Positions 11,001 to 23,000 of a DNA stretch of 64,000 nucleotides are shown here, in pieces. Below the pieces are notes generated by a model. The model had not been told where the DNA came from, searched no databases, and saw only the letters and a program-made list of their open reading frames with translations. The DNA is from Cherax quadricarinatus (taxonomy: Eukaryota > Arthropoda > Malacostraca > Decapoda > Parastacidae): positions 1,530,909-1,594,908 of the forward strand of contig NC_091374.1 in assembly GCF_038502225.1 (NCBI RefSeq). Direction: 5' to 3'. The position numbers and the translations under genes were made by a program. Every line of letters begins with the position of its first letter. Position 1 is the stretch's first letter.

Positions 11001-14000
11001 GCCTGATTGTGTCCACAAGACGGATTTTGAAGAGTTTGAGGTGGCCCCTGATGAGCCTGTCAGTTGTGAACTCTATTGTGGCATTGGGGAGTTCCATGGG
11101 GTTGGATGTGAGTTTGGAGGATGTGGAAGAGTTGGAGGACCACAATGAAGAGCTAACCACTGAGGAGCTGCAAGAGCTTCAGCAGGAAGAGCAACAGATC
11201 GCAGCTCAGAATCTTGCTGCAGAGGAGGAGGAAGAGAGATGAAAGAAGGTGCCTTCTTCAGAAATGAAGGAAATTTTTGAAATGTGGGGTAGGATGGAAA
11301 GATTTATGGAGAAACATCACCCTGAGAAGGATGCTGCAAGCCATATCGGCAACTTGTACAGTGACAGAGTCTTGGCCCATTTTAGGGAAGTTTTAAAGAG
11401 ACGCCAGAAACAGAGCTCTCTGGACAGTTTTTTTGCGAGACAGGACTCCAGTGACTCAAGCTGGTCCTAGTGGCATTAAGAAACAGAGAAGAGAAGTAAC
11501 CCCAGAAAAGCACTTGGTACCTGAGGTGTTGATGGAAGGGGATTCCCCTTCCAAACAGTAATTCAATGTCTTTCCTCCTCCAGTCTTCCATACACTAAGA
11601 AGAATCGCCAATAAAGGTAAGTGTTATGCTGTTAATGTTTCATTCATCATGTCCCATTGTATTGTTTATGTACTACATCTATATTTCATGTAAAAAAAAT
11701 TTGTTTTAATACTTCTGGGTGTCAGGAACAGATTAATTGTATTTACATTATTTCTTATGGGGAAAATTGATTAGAAAATCGTCTATTTCGATAATAGTCC
11801 CACTTTCAGGAACGGATTATGGACGATAATTGAGGGACCACTGTATGTTAATCTTTTCTCCTCATTTCATCCTGTCAGCAATGAGGGCATATTTAATGCT
11901 TTCAGCCTTTCTTCTTAACTTATTAAACATATGTACCCTTGGAAGCCATTTTGTAGTTTGTCTTTGGACTTTTTTATTTTTTCACTTTGTACCTGTGTCC
12001 TTTTAAATGTGAACACCTATCACTGGTTATATCTGCAAAAATTTGATTTAACATGTGTTGCCAACATGTTTTGGCATTTCCCTATGCATATATCCAATGG
12101 CTGGTTTGAAGTTTCTATTCATTATCTGGTGACAATCTTTGTCAATGATGAGTTTTAGTTTTCATTATTTATCAGATGCTTTAAATATTTTATCAGTCTA
12201 TATTTATTTGGCTTACTTTTGCCTATTCCATTACCATTACTACATGGCACTTATCAGGATGAAATTTCATCATTAACTTGTCAAGGTAGGTATCAAACTT
12301 TACATATACATGTAATACATTTATTTAACCTGTTCACTTGTATTCATTTAGTGTACAGAATTTACTGTGTATGATATATAATACTGTATGAAAATAAATG
12401 GTATAAAATACTGACAAAATGGAAACATAAACACACATGCAGTTTAATGTGATCCTTTATTGACAACGTTTCACCCACACAGTGGGCTTTTTCAAGTCAC
12501 AAACAGATCTACCTGGGGTGGAAGGTACGGGAGTATTTATAGTCAGGTTCAGAATGTTGAGGTCAGGTGGAGAATGCTGCATCTGATGATCTACCGGGTG
12601 GGGTTATAGAGTCTTGGGTAGCTTGGCAGGGGTATTGGACAAGTTGTGAGTAGACCTTCTGCAGTGTTCTATGTTCTTATATGGGATAGCAATGTAGAAG
12701 TTTCTTGGCAAGTGGTTCAGCTATGTTATAGAAGCCATTGTTCTGGTTGAAATTGTTGGTTATAGAGATAAGAGATGATTCCAGGATTCTTCGGTATTGA
12801 GTGTTGTCTTCTGTGACGATAAGTCTTGAGTTTCTGTAGCTAATTAAGTGGTTGTGTGAATTGCGATGTTATACACAGGCATTCCTTGTATCGTCAGTCC
12901 TGCTTGCGTATTGGTGTTCTGAAATACGTGTTTGGAGGTCTCTTGATGTTTCGCCTACGTATAATTTGTTGCAGTCATTGCAAGGGATTATGTATACCCC
13001 TGCAGAGGATGGAAGCTTGTCCTGTCTACTACTGGTGATGTCCTTGATGGTCGTGGTTGTGGAGGTAGATACTTGGAATGATGTATTGGAAAAGATGTTG
13101 GAAACATGTTTGGCAACGGAGTTGGTGGGGAGGACTATGTATCTCTTCTCGGCAGTGTCTTCTCTAGGTGTGTTGAAGATGTTTAATGCCCGCCGTCTGC
13201 AGTCTCTGATGAAGTGACGAGGATAGTGGAGTTTAGAAAATACTCAGTTATGTTGACGACATTCTCCTCATAACTCCCAGGCGCTTCAACGTTCAAGCTC
13301 TCCAAGACAAGCTCAACCAGGTCGAGCCCTCAATCCAGTTCACACTTGAAGAAGAAATCGACAACACTCTTCCTTTCCTTGATGTTCTCTGTAAAATTGA
13401 CCACGAACTTCGTTTTAAAGTCTATCGAAAACCAACCAACCAAAACAATCTTCTCCACTTCTACTCTCACCACGACACCAAAACTAAACGTGGTGTAATT
13501 ATAGGTATCTTCCTGCGTGCACTCAGAATCTGCAGCAATGAGTTCCTTGAGGAAGAATGCACTATAATTGAACAAGTATTTTCTAAACTCCACTATCCTC
13601 ATCACTTCATCAGAGACTGCAGACGGCGGGCATTAAACATCTTCAACACACCTAGAGAAGACACTGCCGAGAAGAGATACATAGTCCTCCCCACCAACTC
13701 CGTTGCCAAACATGTTTCCAACATCTTTTCCAATACATCATTCCAAGTATCTACCTCCACAACCACGACCATCAAGGGCATCACCAGTAGTAGACAGGAC
13801 AAGCTTCCATCCTCTGCAGGGGTATACATAATCCCTTGTAATGACTGCAACAAATTATACGTGGGCGAAACATCAAGAGACCTCCAAACACATATTTCAG
13901 AACACCAATACGCAAGCAGGACTGACGATACAAGGAATGCCTGTGTATAACATCGCAATTCACACAACCACTTAATTAGCTACAGAAACTCAAGACTTAT

Positions 14001-17000
14001 CGTCACAGAAGACAACACTCAATACCGAAGAATCCTGGAATCATCGCTTATCTCTATAACCAACAATTTCAACCAGAACAATGGCTTCTATAACATAGCT
14101 GAACCACTTGCCAAGAAACTTCTACATTGCTATCCCATATAAGAACATAGAACACTGCAGAAGGTCTACTCACAACTTGTCCAATACCCCTGCCAAGCTA
14201 CCCAAGACTCTATAACCCCACCCGGTAGATCATCAGATGCAGCATTCTCCACCTGACCTCAACATTCTGAACCTGACTATAAATACTCCCGTACCTTCCA
14301 CCCCAGGTAGATCTGTGTGTGACTTGAAAAAGCCCACTGTGTGGGCGAAACATTGTCAATAAAGGATCACATTAAACTGCATGTGTGTTTGTTTCCATAA
14401 TACTGTATAAAATATACAACACACAAATGCTTATTTTCTTCATTGCAGAATGCCATTACAGTATATACTTGGTGAATGGGACTTCCATTCAGTAACTCTA
14501 AAGATGCGGCCGCCCGTATTTATTCCTCGTCCTGAAACAGAACAATTGGTTGAATTGGCCTTGGAATGCTTGCAGGGAATACACACGCCTCGAGTGTTAG
14601 AAATTGGCTGTGGCTCAGGAGCTATTAGTCTATCTCTTCTTCACTCTATTAATAATGTAAGCATCATAAATTAATTCCTTTGCAGTTATATTAATTATTT
14701 TTAATATAAATTTTTTGCAACAGGAAGAAGTTTCTTCCCTGTTTAATTTTTTATGCACTGATTGACATTTTTCACATTTTTCATATACTGTACGTTTTTT
14801 TTTCACTACATGCATACTCTTACATTGAATCCTCATTTATCACTTTTCTCATGAATACAAAAAAATACAAGGATGCATGGATTTATACCAATTAATTTCT
14901 GACCCATTTATGCCCCATTTATGCTCAGTGCAATATCAGTATATATTTGTCATTTCTTTTATCAATACAAAATTTTTGTACAGTTGTCCCCACCTCCACC
15001 CATATCCATACGGGATGTGTTCCAGGACCTACCTGAAACTGTGGATAGTAGCAAACCCTATACATATATGTTTTTTGTTTACGTACATACCTATGATAAA
15101 GTTTAATCGATAAATTATGCACAGCAAGTTGGTTGAGAATTAGCACTTTGTTACTGATGGGAAGAATTTCATGGCTTCTCTTAGGTTTTGAAGAACTGCC
15201 ACCGTCATTACTACTATTCTACGTTGTTGCCATTATTGAGCAAAATTAACGCTTATATTTGGGCCATAGTAACCTGTGGATAACTGAAACAGGAAATACC
15301 AAATTTGTGGATACAGAGGTTCTTCTGTAATACTTTTCCTCATTTTATTTGTAATCTTTATAGCACAAGATGAGAATATTCATACACCTGTAATAGTAAC
15401 AGTTCTATTGAAGTTAAATGCTAAAATATACAATTTTATCTGTTGCAGCTTCAGTGTGTAGCATTGGATCAGAGCAAACATGCTATTGAGCTAACCAAGC
15501 TAAATGCATCCAATATTGGGGTTAATGATCGATTATTATTAGTGGAAGGAAAAGTAACAAGCGAGATGATGCCGTGTTTGCCTCGAGTACACTTCCATCT
15601 TATCGTATCTAATCCACCATATGTTCTAAGAAAAGACCTGTTAAATGTGCAACCAGAAATTAAGATGTAAGTTAGCTAGGACGCCTGAGCAGATTATGAT
15701 AAAAATTATTCCAAAAAGTTGCTTTTACATTTAAAGATTTGCAGACAAACACTTTTACCTTAACTATTTTTTTATGCATTTCATGATAATTTTGCAGTAA
15801 TATCAAGTCAGCAACATAAATATAATAACCTATATGCTTGTAAAGTCACTGCCCAGTAATCAGGCACAGAATTCCTGCTATTTTTACCAACATTATACTG
15901 TAGACTAATGTAATATGTAATACATAATGGCTATATAAAGCATTTTCTGATTTATACAAGTTTATAGATAAAAAAAAGTGTAATAAAAATTTGTAATAAT
16001 CATTATTGGGTGTAATGAATAATGTTTAGTGAAATTAATATTGTTTTCCCATTTAAAACTAATTGTTTTCACTGACCACACTTCAGATAATGAGGTTTGA
16101 GTTTACACAATCAATTTTTTCTAGCTATGAGGATATGCGGGCCCTAGATGGAGGGAAAGATGGTCTGGATGTGATTAAGGCAATTCTAATACACAGTCAT
16201 CGTCTTCTTTTGGATAAACATTCAGTGATTCTTGAGGTATGTAAACAGTATTAAGTTTAAAGGGTAAAGAAGTCTTTTTGTAAGTGATGTATGATAAATT
16301 TGCTATTGTTCAATCAAGTTGTTAGATTGTGTGTTTGGGCAAATTAGAATTAATATTGTAGACAGCAACCACCCAGGGAAGTACTACCGTCCTGCCAGAT
16401 GACTGTGAAACATAAACCTGTAACTGTTTTACATGATGGTAGGATTGCTGGTGTCTTTTTCTGTCTCATAAACACGCTAGATAACAGGGATATCTTGCTA
16501 CTCCTACTTACACTTTGGTCACACTTCACTGACACACACATGCATTATATATACATACATCTAGGTTTTTCTCCTTTTTCTAAATAGCTTTTGTTCTTCT
16601 TTATTTCTTCTATTGTCCATGGGGAAGTGGAAAAGAATCTTTCCTCTGTAAGCCATGCGTGTCGTATGAGGCGACTAAAATGCCGGGAGCAATGGGCTAG
16701 TAACCCCTTCTGTAAACATTTACTAAAAAAAGAGAAGAAGAAAAACTTTATAAAATTGGGATGCTTGAATGTGCGTGGATGTAGTGCGGATGACAAGAAA
16801 CAGATGATTGCTGATGTTATGAATAAAAAGAAGTTGGATGTCCTGGCCCTAAGCGAAACAAAGCTGAAGGGGGTAGGGGAGTTTCGGTGGGGGGAAATAA
16901 ATGGGATTAAATCTGGAGTATCTGAGAGAGTTAGAGCTAAGGAAGGGGTAGCAATAATGTTGAAGGATTAGTTATGGAAGGAGAAAAGAGAATATGAATG

Positions 17001-20000
17001 TGTAAATTCAAGGATTATGTGGATTAAAGTAAAGGTTGGATGCGAAAAGTGGGTGTATGCACCTGGAGAAGAGAGGAATGTAGAGGAGAGAGAGAGATTT
17101 TGGGAGATGTTAAGTGAATGTATAGGAACCTTTGAACAAAGTGAGAGAGTAATTGTGGTAGGGGACCTGAATGCTAAAGTAGGAGAAACTTTTAGAGAGG
17201 GTGTGGTAGGTAAGTTTGGGGTGCCAGGTGTAAATGATAATGGGAGCCCTTTGATTGAACTTTGTATAGAAAGGGGTTTAGTTATAGGTAATACATATTT
17301 TAAGAAAAAGAGGATAAATAAGTATACAAGGTATGATGTAGGGCAAAATGACATTAGTTTGTTGGATTATGTATTGGTAGATAAAAGACTGTTGAGTAGA
17401 ATTCAGGATGTACATGTTTATAGAGGGGCCACAGATATATCAGATCACTTTTTAGTTGTAGCTACACTGAGAGTAAAAGGTAGATGCAATACAAGGAGAA
17501 TAGAAGCATCAGGGAAGAGAGAGGTGAAGGTTTATAAACTAAAAGAGGAGGCAGTTAGGGTAAGATATAAACAGCTATTGGAGGATAGATGGGCTAATGA
17601 GAGCATAGGCAATGGGGTTGAAGAGGTATGGGGTAGGTTTAAAAATGTAGTGTTAGTGTTCAGCAGAAGTTTGTGGTTACAGGAAAGTGGGTGCGGGAGG
17701 GAAGAGGAGCGATTGGTGGAATGATGATGTAAAGAGAGTAGTAAGGGAGAAAAAGTTAGCATATGAGAAGTTTTTACAAAGTAGAAGTTATGCAAGGAGG
17801 GAAGAGTATATGGAGAAAAAGAGAGAGGTTAAGAGAATGGTGAAGCATTGTAAAAAGAGAGCAAATGAGAGAGTGGGTGAGATGTTATCAACAAATTTTG
17901 TTGAAAATAAGAAAAAGTTTTGGAGTGAGATTAACAAGTTAAGGAAGCCTAGAGAACAAATGGATTTGTCAGTTAAAAATAGGAGAGGAGAGTTATTAAA
18001 TGGAGAGTTAGAGGTATTGGGAAGATGGAGGGAATATTTTGAGGAATTGTTAAATGTTGATGAAGATAGGGAAGCTGTGATTTCGTGTATAGGGCAAGGA
18101 GGAATAACATCTTGTAGGAGTGAGGAAGAGCCAGTTGTGAGTGTGGGGGAAGTTTGTGAGGCAGTAGGTAAAATGAAAGGGGGTAAGGCAGCTGGGATTG
18201 ATGGGATAAAGATAGAAATGTTAAAAGCAGGTGAAGATATAGTTTTGGAGTGGTTGGTGCTATTATTTAATAAATGTATGGAAGAGGGTAAGGTACCTAG
18301 GGATTGGCAGAGAGCATGCATAGTTCCTTTGTATAAAGGCTAAGGGGACAAAAGAGAGTGTAAAAATTATAGGGGGAGAAGTATGTTGAGTATACCTGGT
18401 AAAGTGTATGGTAAAGTTATTATTGAAAGAATTAAGAGTAAGACAAAGAACAGGATAGCAGATGAACAAGGAGGCTTTAGGAAAGGTAGGGGGTGTGTGG
18501 ACCAGGTGTTTACAGTGAAACATATAAGTGAACAGGAATAAGGCTAAAGAGGTTTTTGTGGCATTTATGGATTTGGAAAAGGCATATGACAGGGTGGATA
18601 GGGGGCAATGTGGCAGATGTTGCAGGTGTATGGTAGAGGAGGTAGGTTACTGAAAGCAGTGAAGAGTTTTTACAAGGATAGTGAGGCTCAAGTTAGAGTA
18701 TGTAGGAAAGAGGGAGATTATTTCCCAGTAAAAGTAGGCCTTAGATAAGGATGTGTGATGTCACCGTAGTTGTTTAACATATTTATAGATGGGGTTGTAA
18801 GAGAAGTAAATGCGAGGGTCTTGGCAAGAGGCGTGGAGTTAAAAGATAAAGAATCACACATAAAGTGGGAGTTGTCACAGTTGCTCTTTGCTGATGACAC
18901 TGTGCTCTTGGGAGATTCTGAAGAGAAGTTGCAGAGATTGGTGGATGAATTTGGTAGGGTATGTAAAAGAAGAAAATTAAAAGTGAATACAGAAAAGAGT
19001 AAGGTTATGAGGATAACAAAAAGATTAGGTGATGAAAGATTGGATATCAGATTGTAGGGAGGAGGTGAATGTATTCAGATATTTGGGAGTGGACGTGTCA
19101 GCGGATGGGTCTATGAAAGATGAGGTGAATCATAGAATTGATGAGGGGAAAAGGGTGAGCGGTGCACTTAGGAGTCTGTGGAGACAAAGAACTTTGTCCT
19201 TGGAGGCAAAGAGGGGAATGTATGAGAGTACAGTGGACCCCCGCATAGCGACTTTAATCCGTGCAAGAGGGCTGATTGTTATGCGAAATGTTCGGTATGC
19301 GAATGAATTTTCCCCATAAGAAATAATGGAAATCAAATTAATCCGTGCAAGACACCCAAAAGTATGAAAAAAAAAAATTTTACCACATGAAATATACATT
19401 TTCCTACACACAAAGAGAAGGATACATGCACAATAGTAGAGTAGTACATGCACAATATATATTGTGCATGTACTACTCTACTAAATGAAGAATAAATGAC
19501 ACTTACCTTTATTGAAGATGCAGCAATGACTGATGAGACACTGTGTCCTGGGAGTGCCTTTTCCTCCTGAGTACTGTAGGTCCTGTTTGGCATTTTCTTC
19601 CAGAACAGGCCTTATCACACTGTGTATGCCACTACGATTCTTAAATCTCTCAAACCAACCTTTGCTGGCTTTAAATTCACCAATATGAGCACTAGTTCCA
19701 GGCATTTTTCCCTGTTCACCTGGGTGTTAGTCGACTGGTGTGGGTTGCATCCTGGGAGACAAGATTATGGACCCCAATGGAAATAAGTTAGACAGTCTTC
19801 GATGACACTGACTTTTTTGGGTTATCCTGGGTGGAAAATCCTCTGGGGTTAATTGTTTCTTGGTACATATTCTCAATAAGCCACACCAACAACGGTGCTA
19901 CAGCAGCAGCAGCAGCTGACGGTGGTACAGCAGCAACAGACGATGCAGTAACAGACGATGCTACAGCAGCAACAGACGATGCTACAGCAGCAACAGACGA

Positions 20001-23000
20001 TGCTACAGCAGCAACAGACGATGCTACAGCAGCAGCAGACGATGCTACAGCAGCAGCAGACGATGCTACAGCAGCAGCAGACGATGCTACAGCAGCAGCA
20101 GACGATGCTACAGCAGCAGCAGCAGCTGACGGTGGTACAGCTGACAGCAGCAGCAGCTGACAGTGCAGCAGCAGCTGACGGTGGTACAGCACCACCACCA
20201 GTAGTAGCGATGGTTGATTGGGGTATATTATACAACCTGGCCAGCTCGGAGACACGCACTCCACTTTCATACTTATCAATGATCTTTTTCTTCATCTCTA
20301 TAGTAATTCTCACCCTTATTGCTGTAGGGTTGGCACTAGAAGCTTTCTTGGGGCCCATGGTCACTTATTTTCCAGAAAAAATCACCAAAAACACTGTAAT
20401 AATACAAAATGTTCCGATTGTATGCTTGGATGTTACCGCGGAGGCTGGCTGGTAAACAATGCCACCGGCGGAACATGTGAGCATGGCTCAGGCCGCACAT
20501 TGGACGCGTCTCGGACGAAGGGCGGTGAGCGGGTTTTTGGGCGGTATGCGAGGCAAAATTTTTGCGAAAAAAGCGAGCGGTATGCGGATTGTACGGTATG
20601 CGATGCGTGCGGTATGCGAGGGTCCACTGTATAGTTATACCAACGCTCTTATATGGGTGTGAAGCATGGGTGATGAATGTTGCAGCGAGGAGAAGGCTGG
20701 AGGCAGTGAAGATTTCATGTCTGAGGGCAATGTGTAGTGTGAATATAATGCAGAAAATTCGTATTTTGGAAGTTCGGAGGAGGTGCGGGATTGCCAAAAC
20801 TGTTGTCCAGAGGGCTGAGGAAGGGCTGTTGAGGTGGTTCGGACATGTAGAGAGAGTGGAGCAAAACAGAATGACTTCAGGAGTGTATCAGTCTGTAGTG
20901 GAAGGAAGGCGGGGTAGGGATCGGCCTAGGAAAGGTTGGAGGGAGGGGGTAAAGGAGGTTTTGTGTGCGAGGGGCTTGGACTTCCAGCGGGCATGCGTGA
21001 GCGTGTTTGATAGGGGCGAATGGAGATAAATGGTTTTTAACACTTGACATGCTGTTGGAGTGTGAGCAAAGTAACATTTATGAAGGGATTCAGGGAAACT
21101 GGCAGGCCGGACTTGAGTCCTGGAGATGGGAAGTACAGTGCCTACACTCTGAAGGAGGGGTGTTAATGTTGCAGTTTAAAAACTGTAGTGTAAAGCACCC
21201 TTCTGGCAAGACAGTGATGGAGTGAATGATGGTGAAAGTTTTTCTTTTTCGGGCCACCCTGCCTTGGTGGGAATCGGCCAGTGTGTTATTAAAAAAAAAA
21301 ACTAAATATTTAAGGACGCGACTAAAATGCCGGGAGCAAGGGGCTAGTAACCCCTTCCCCTGTATACATTACTCAAGTTAAAAAGAGAAACATTTGTTTT
21401 TCTTTTTGGGTCACCCTGCCTCGGTGGGAAACAACCAATTTGTTGAAAGAAAGAGGGTAGTAGGTTGGTAGACAGCCACTACCCAGAAGGTGCTACCATC
21501 TTGCCATGTGTGAAGTAGAAACCTGTTATTTGTTTTACATGGGCAGAATTGCTGGTCTCTGTCTCATAAACACACAACTCGACAAGTAAATCTTGCTACT
21601 ACTACTGATACCCAGAATACGGTACATACGCACTTGTGCATGTTTATGCATGTGTATAAACACTCATCTAAGTTTCCTTCTAACTTTGTATTAGTTTTCA
21701 CTCTTGTGGTGCTATCCATTCATTTCCATGAGGAAATGAATTAGAATTCTTCCTCCATAAGCAATAGATGTTGTAGAAGGTGACTAAAATGTTGGAGCAA
21801 GAGGCTAGTGACCTCTTTTGTATCACTTGATAAAAAAAAAAATGTAAATTTTAGGTTGAGTTGTTTGTATGTGCTTGAGTGTAGTGCAGATGAGAAGAGA
21901 GGATGAATTGTTAATGTTATGAATGGAAAAAATTGGATTTTCTGGCATTAAGCAAAACAAAGCTAGGAGAGGGTGGGAGAAATTTAATGGGGGTGGAGTA
22001 AATTAGGTTAAAGATAGAGCTAAAGAAGTAGTAGCAGTATACCTGGAGAAGGTTTCTGGAATCAACGTCCCCACAGCCCAGTCTATGACCAGGCCTCCAT
22101 ATTAGCTGATTAACTAAGGAAAGAAAGGAGGTATAATTTGTTAAATTCAAGAATGTGAATAAGAATAATGTTGAAAAGTGATAAGTGAGTTAGTGTTTCT
22201 GCTTCTGGGGGAAAGACCTTAAGATTGCTACATTCTTGAGATGGGTTATATGAGGTAAAGAGTAAGATACTGTCATTTTGCCCTTGACACTTCCTATTTC
22301 CCTCTAATGTCAACATCCTCTTTGCCATGCATAGAGGAGTAAATGGGGTTAAATTGAGAAGGAACTCGAAGAGCAACCACCTCCACATGGTGAGCTCTTG
22401 AGTATTTTGTATGACTGGTGGAAGAATATCAGTCAGGCAAAAATAGCTGAAAGCTGCTCACAGTATATGTTGTCTGTTTCTAAGTAACATGTACCTATGC
22501 TGTATATGGGAAAAATAGCTTCTTCAATGCCATAAAATATATCTTCTTTTTGAAAGCAGTGATTGCTTTTTGGTACAGTACCGGGTTTAGACTTGGGCCC
22601 CATCCCCGAAAGGTCCCATTTTTATAGATGGAAATACAGCCTCTCCTCACTTAGTGACGTACTTGTTTACCGACCACTCAGACTTAGGACCAGCTCTCCT
22701 AGTATGCAAACCTAAATAATGTATATTAGAGCTGATTTCCTCTCTTCTGTTTATTACAGTATACAGTACACTACTGTATAGACATTTAAAAATATACCTG
22801 AAATGTTATAAATGGTGCAAAGGTGACATTAAAACAATATCTAAAGATGGTTGACACAAACCCACTACACGTGTACCATTATAGTATGCTCCTTACTTAA
22901 CAACCAATTTGCTTACCAACCAACAGAACGCTGTTATTGAGGAGAGGCTGTATACAAATATTCCCAAATCCGAACCACTTCTGGTCCAGGCATTTCAGAT

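Larger units (their letters stand above)
12412..14395. mobile_element. Penelope-like element arranged as a large inverted repeat
   Basis: Two ~830-bp arms (12412-13243 on the - strand and about 13574-14395 on the +) are nearly identical inverted copies. They are separated by ~330 bp of RT coding sequence present once. The outer ends carry a conserved hairpin (GCCCACTGTGTGGGC) followed by GAAAC and an AATAAAGG stretch. The right copy encodes a Penelope-type RT end and a GIY-YIG endonuclease. The right end lies about 50 bp before HEMK1 exon 3. Confidence 0.88.
19231..20629 (-). mobile_element. Tigger-type element inserted in the LINE (deleted transposase)
   Basis: Inverted ends starting CAGTGGACCCCCGCATAGCG and ending ...GTCCACTG; TA flanks at 19229-19230 and 20630-20631. 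On the - strand the transposase starts [20 protein letters not shown] (from 20364), then is disrupted by a CAG-rich tandem repeat and a SINE tail. Fragments of the DNA-binding domain ([16 protein letters not shown]) and of the nuclease entry ([14 protein letters not shown]) appear at 19705-19510. The catalytic aspartates are missing. Confidence 0.85.
16358..21291 (+). mobile_element. Near full-length RTE-like LINE, interrupted by a Tigger element
   Basis: The 5' UTR begins about 16358 (same start as the related copy at about 21461), the coding region runs from about 16751 to 21030, and the 3' UTR ends in an A-tract at 21291. Subtracting the 1.4-kb insertion (19231-20629), the element is about 3.5 kb, within the range expected of RTE-type LINEs with a single ORF for endonuclease and RT. 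Lies in HEMK1 intron 5. Confidence 0.85.

Noticed and set aside
12852..13967. Two nearly identical 121-codon frames facing each other (12852-13217 +, 13602-13967 -)
   Set aside because: They are antisense to the GIY-YIG coding frame in the two Penelope arms; the sense frames carry the conserved motifs.
19831..20455. Overlapping 109-165-codon Ala/Gln/Ser-rich frames on both strands
   Set aside because: Products of the 21-bp CAG-rich tandem repeat inside a Tigger element.
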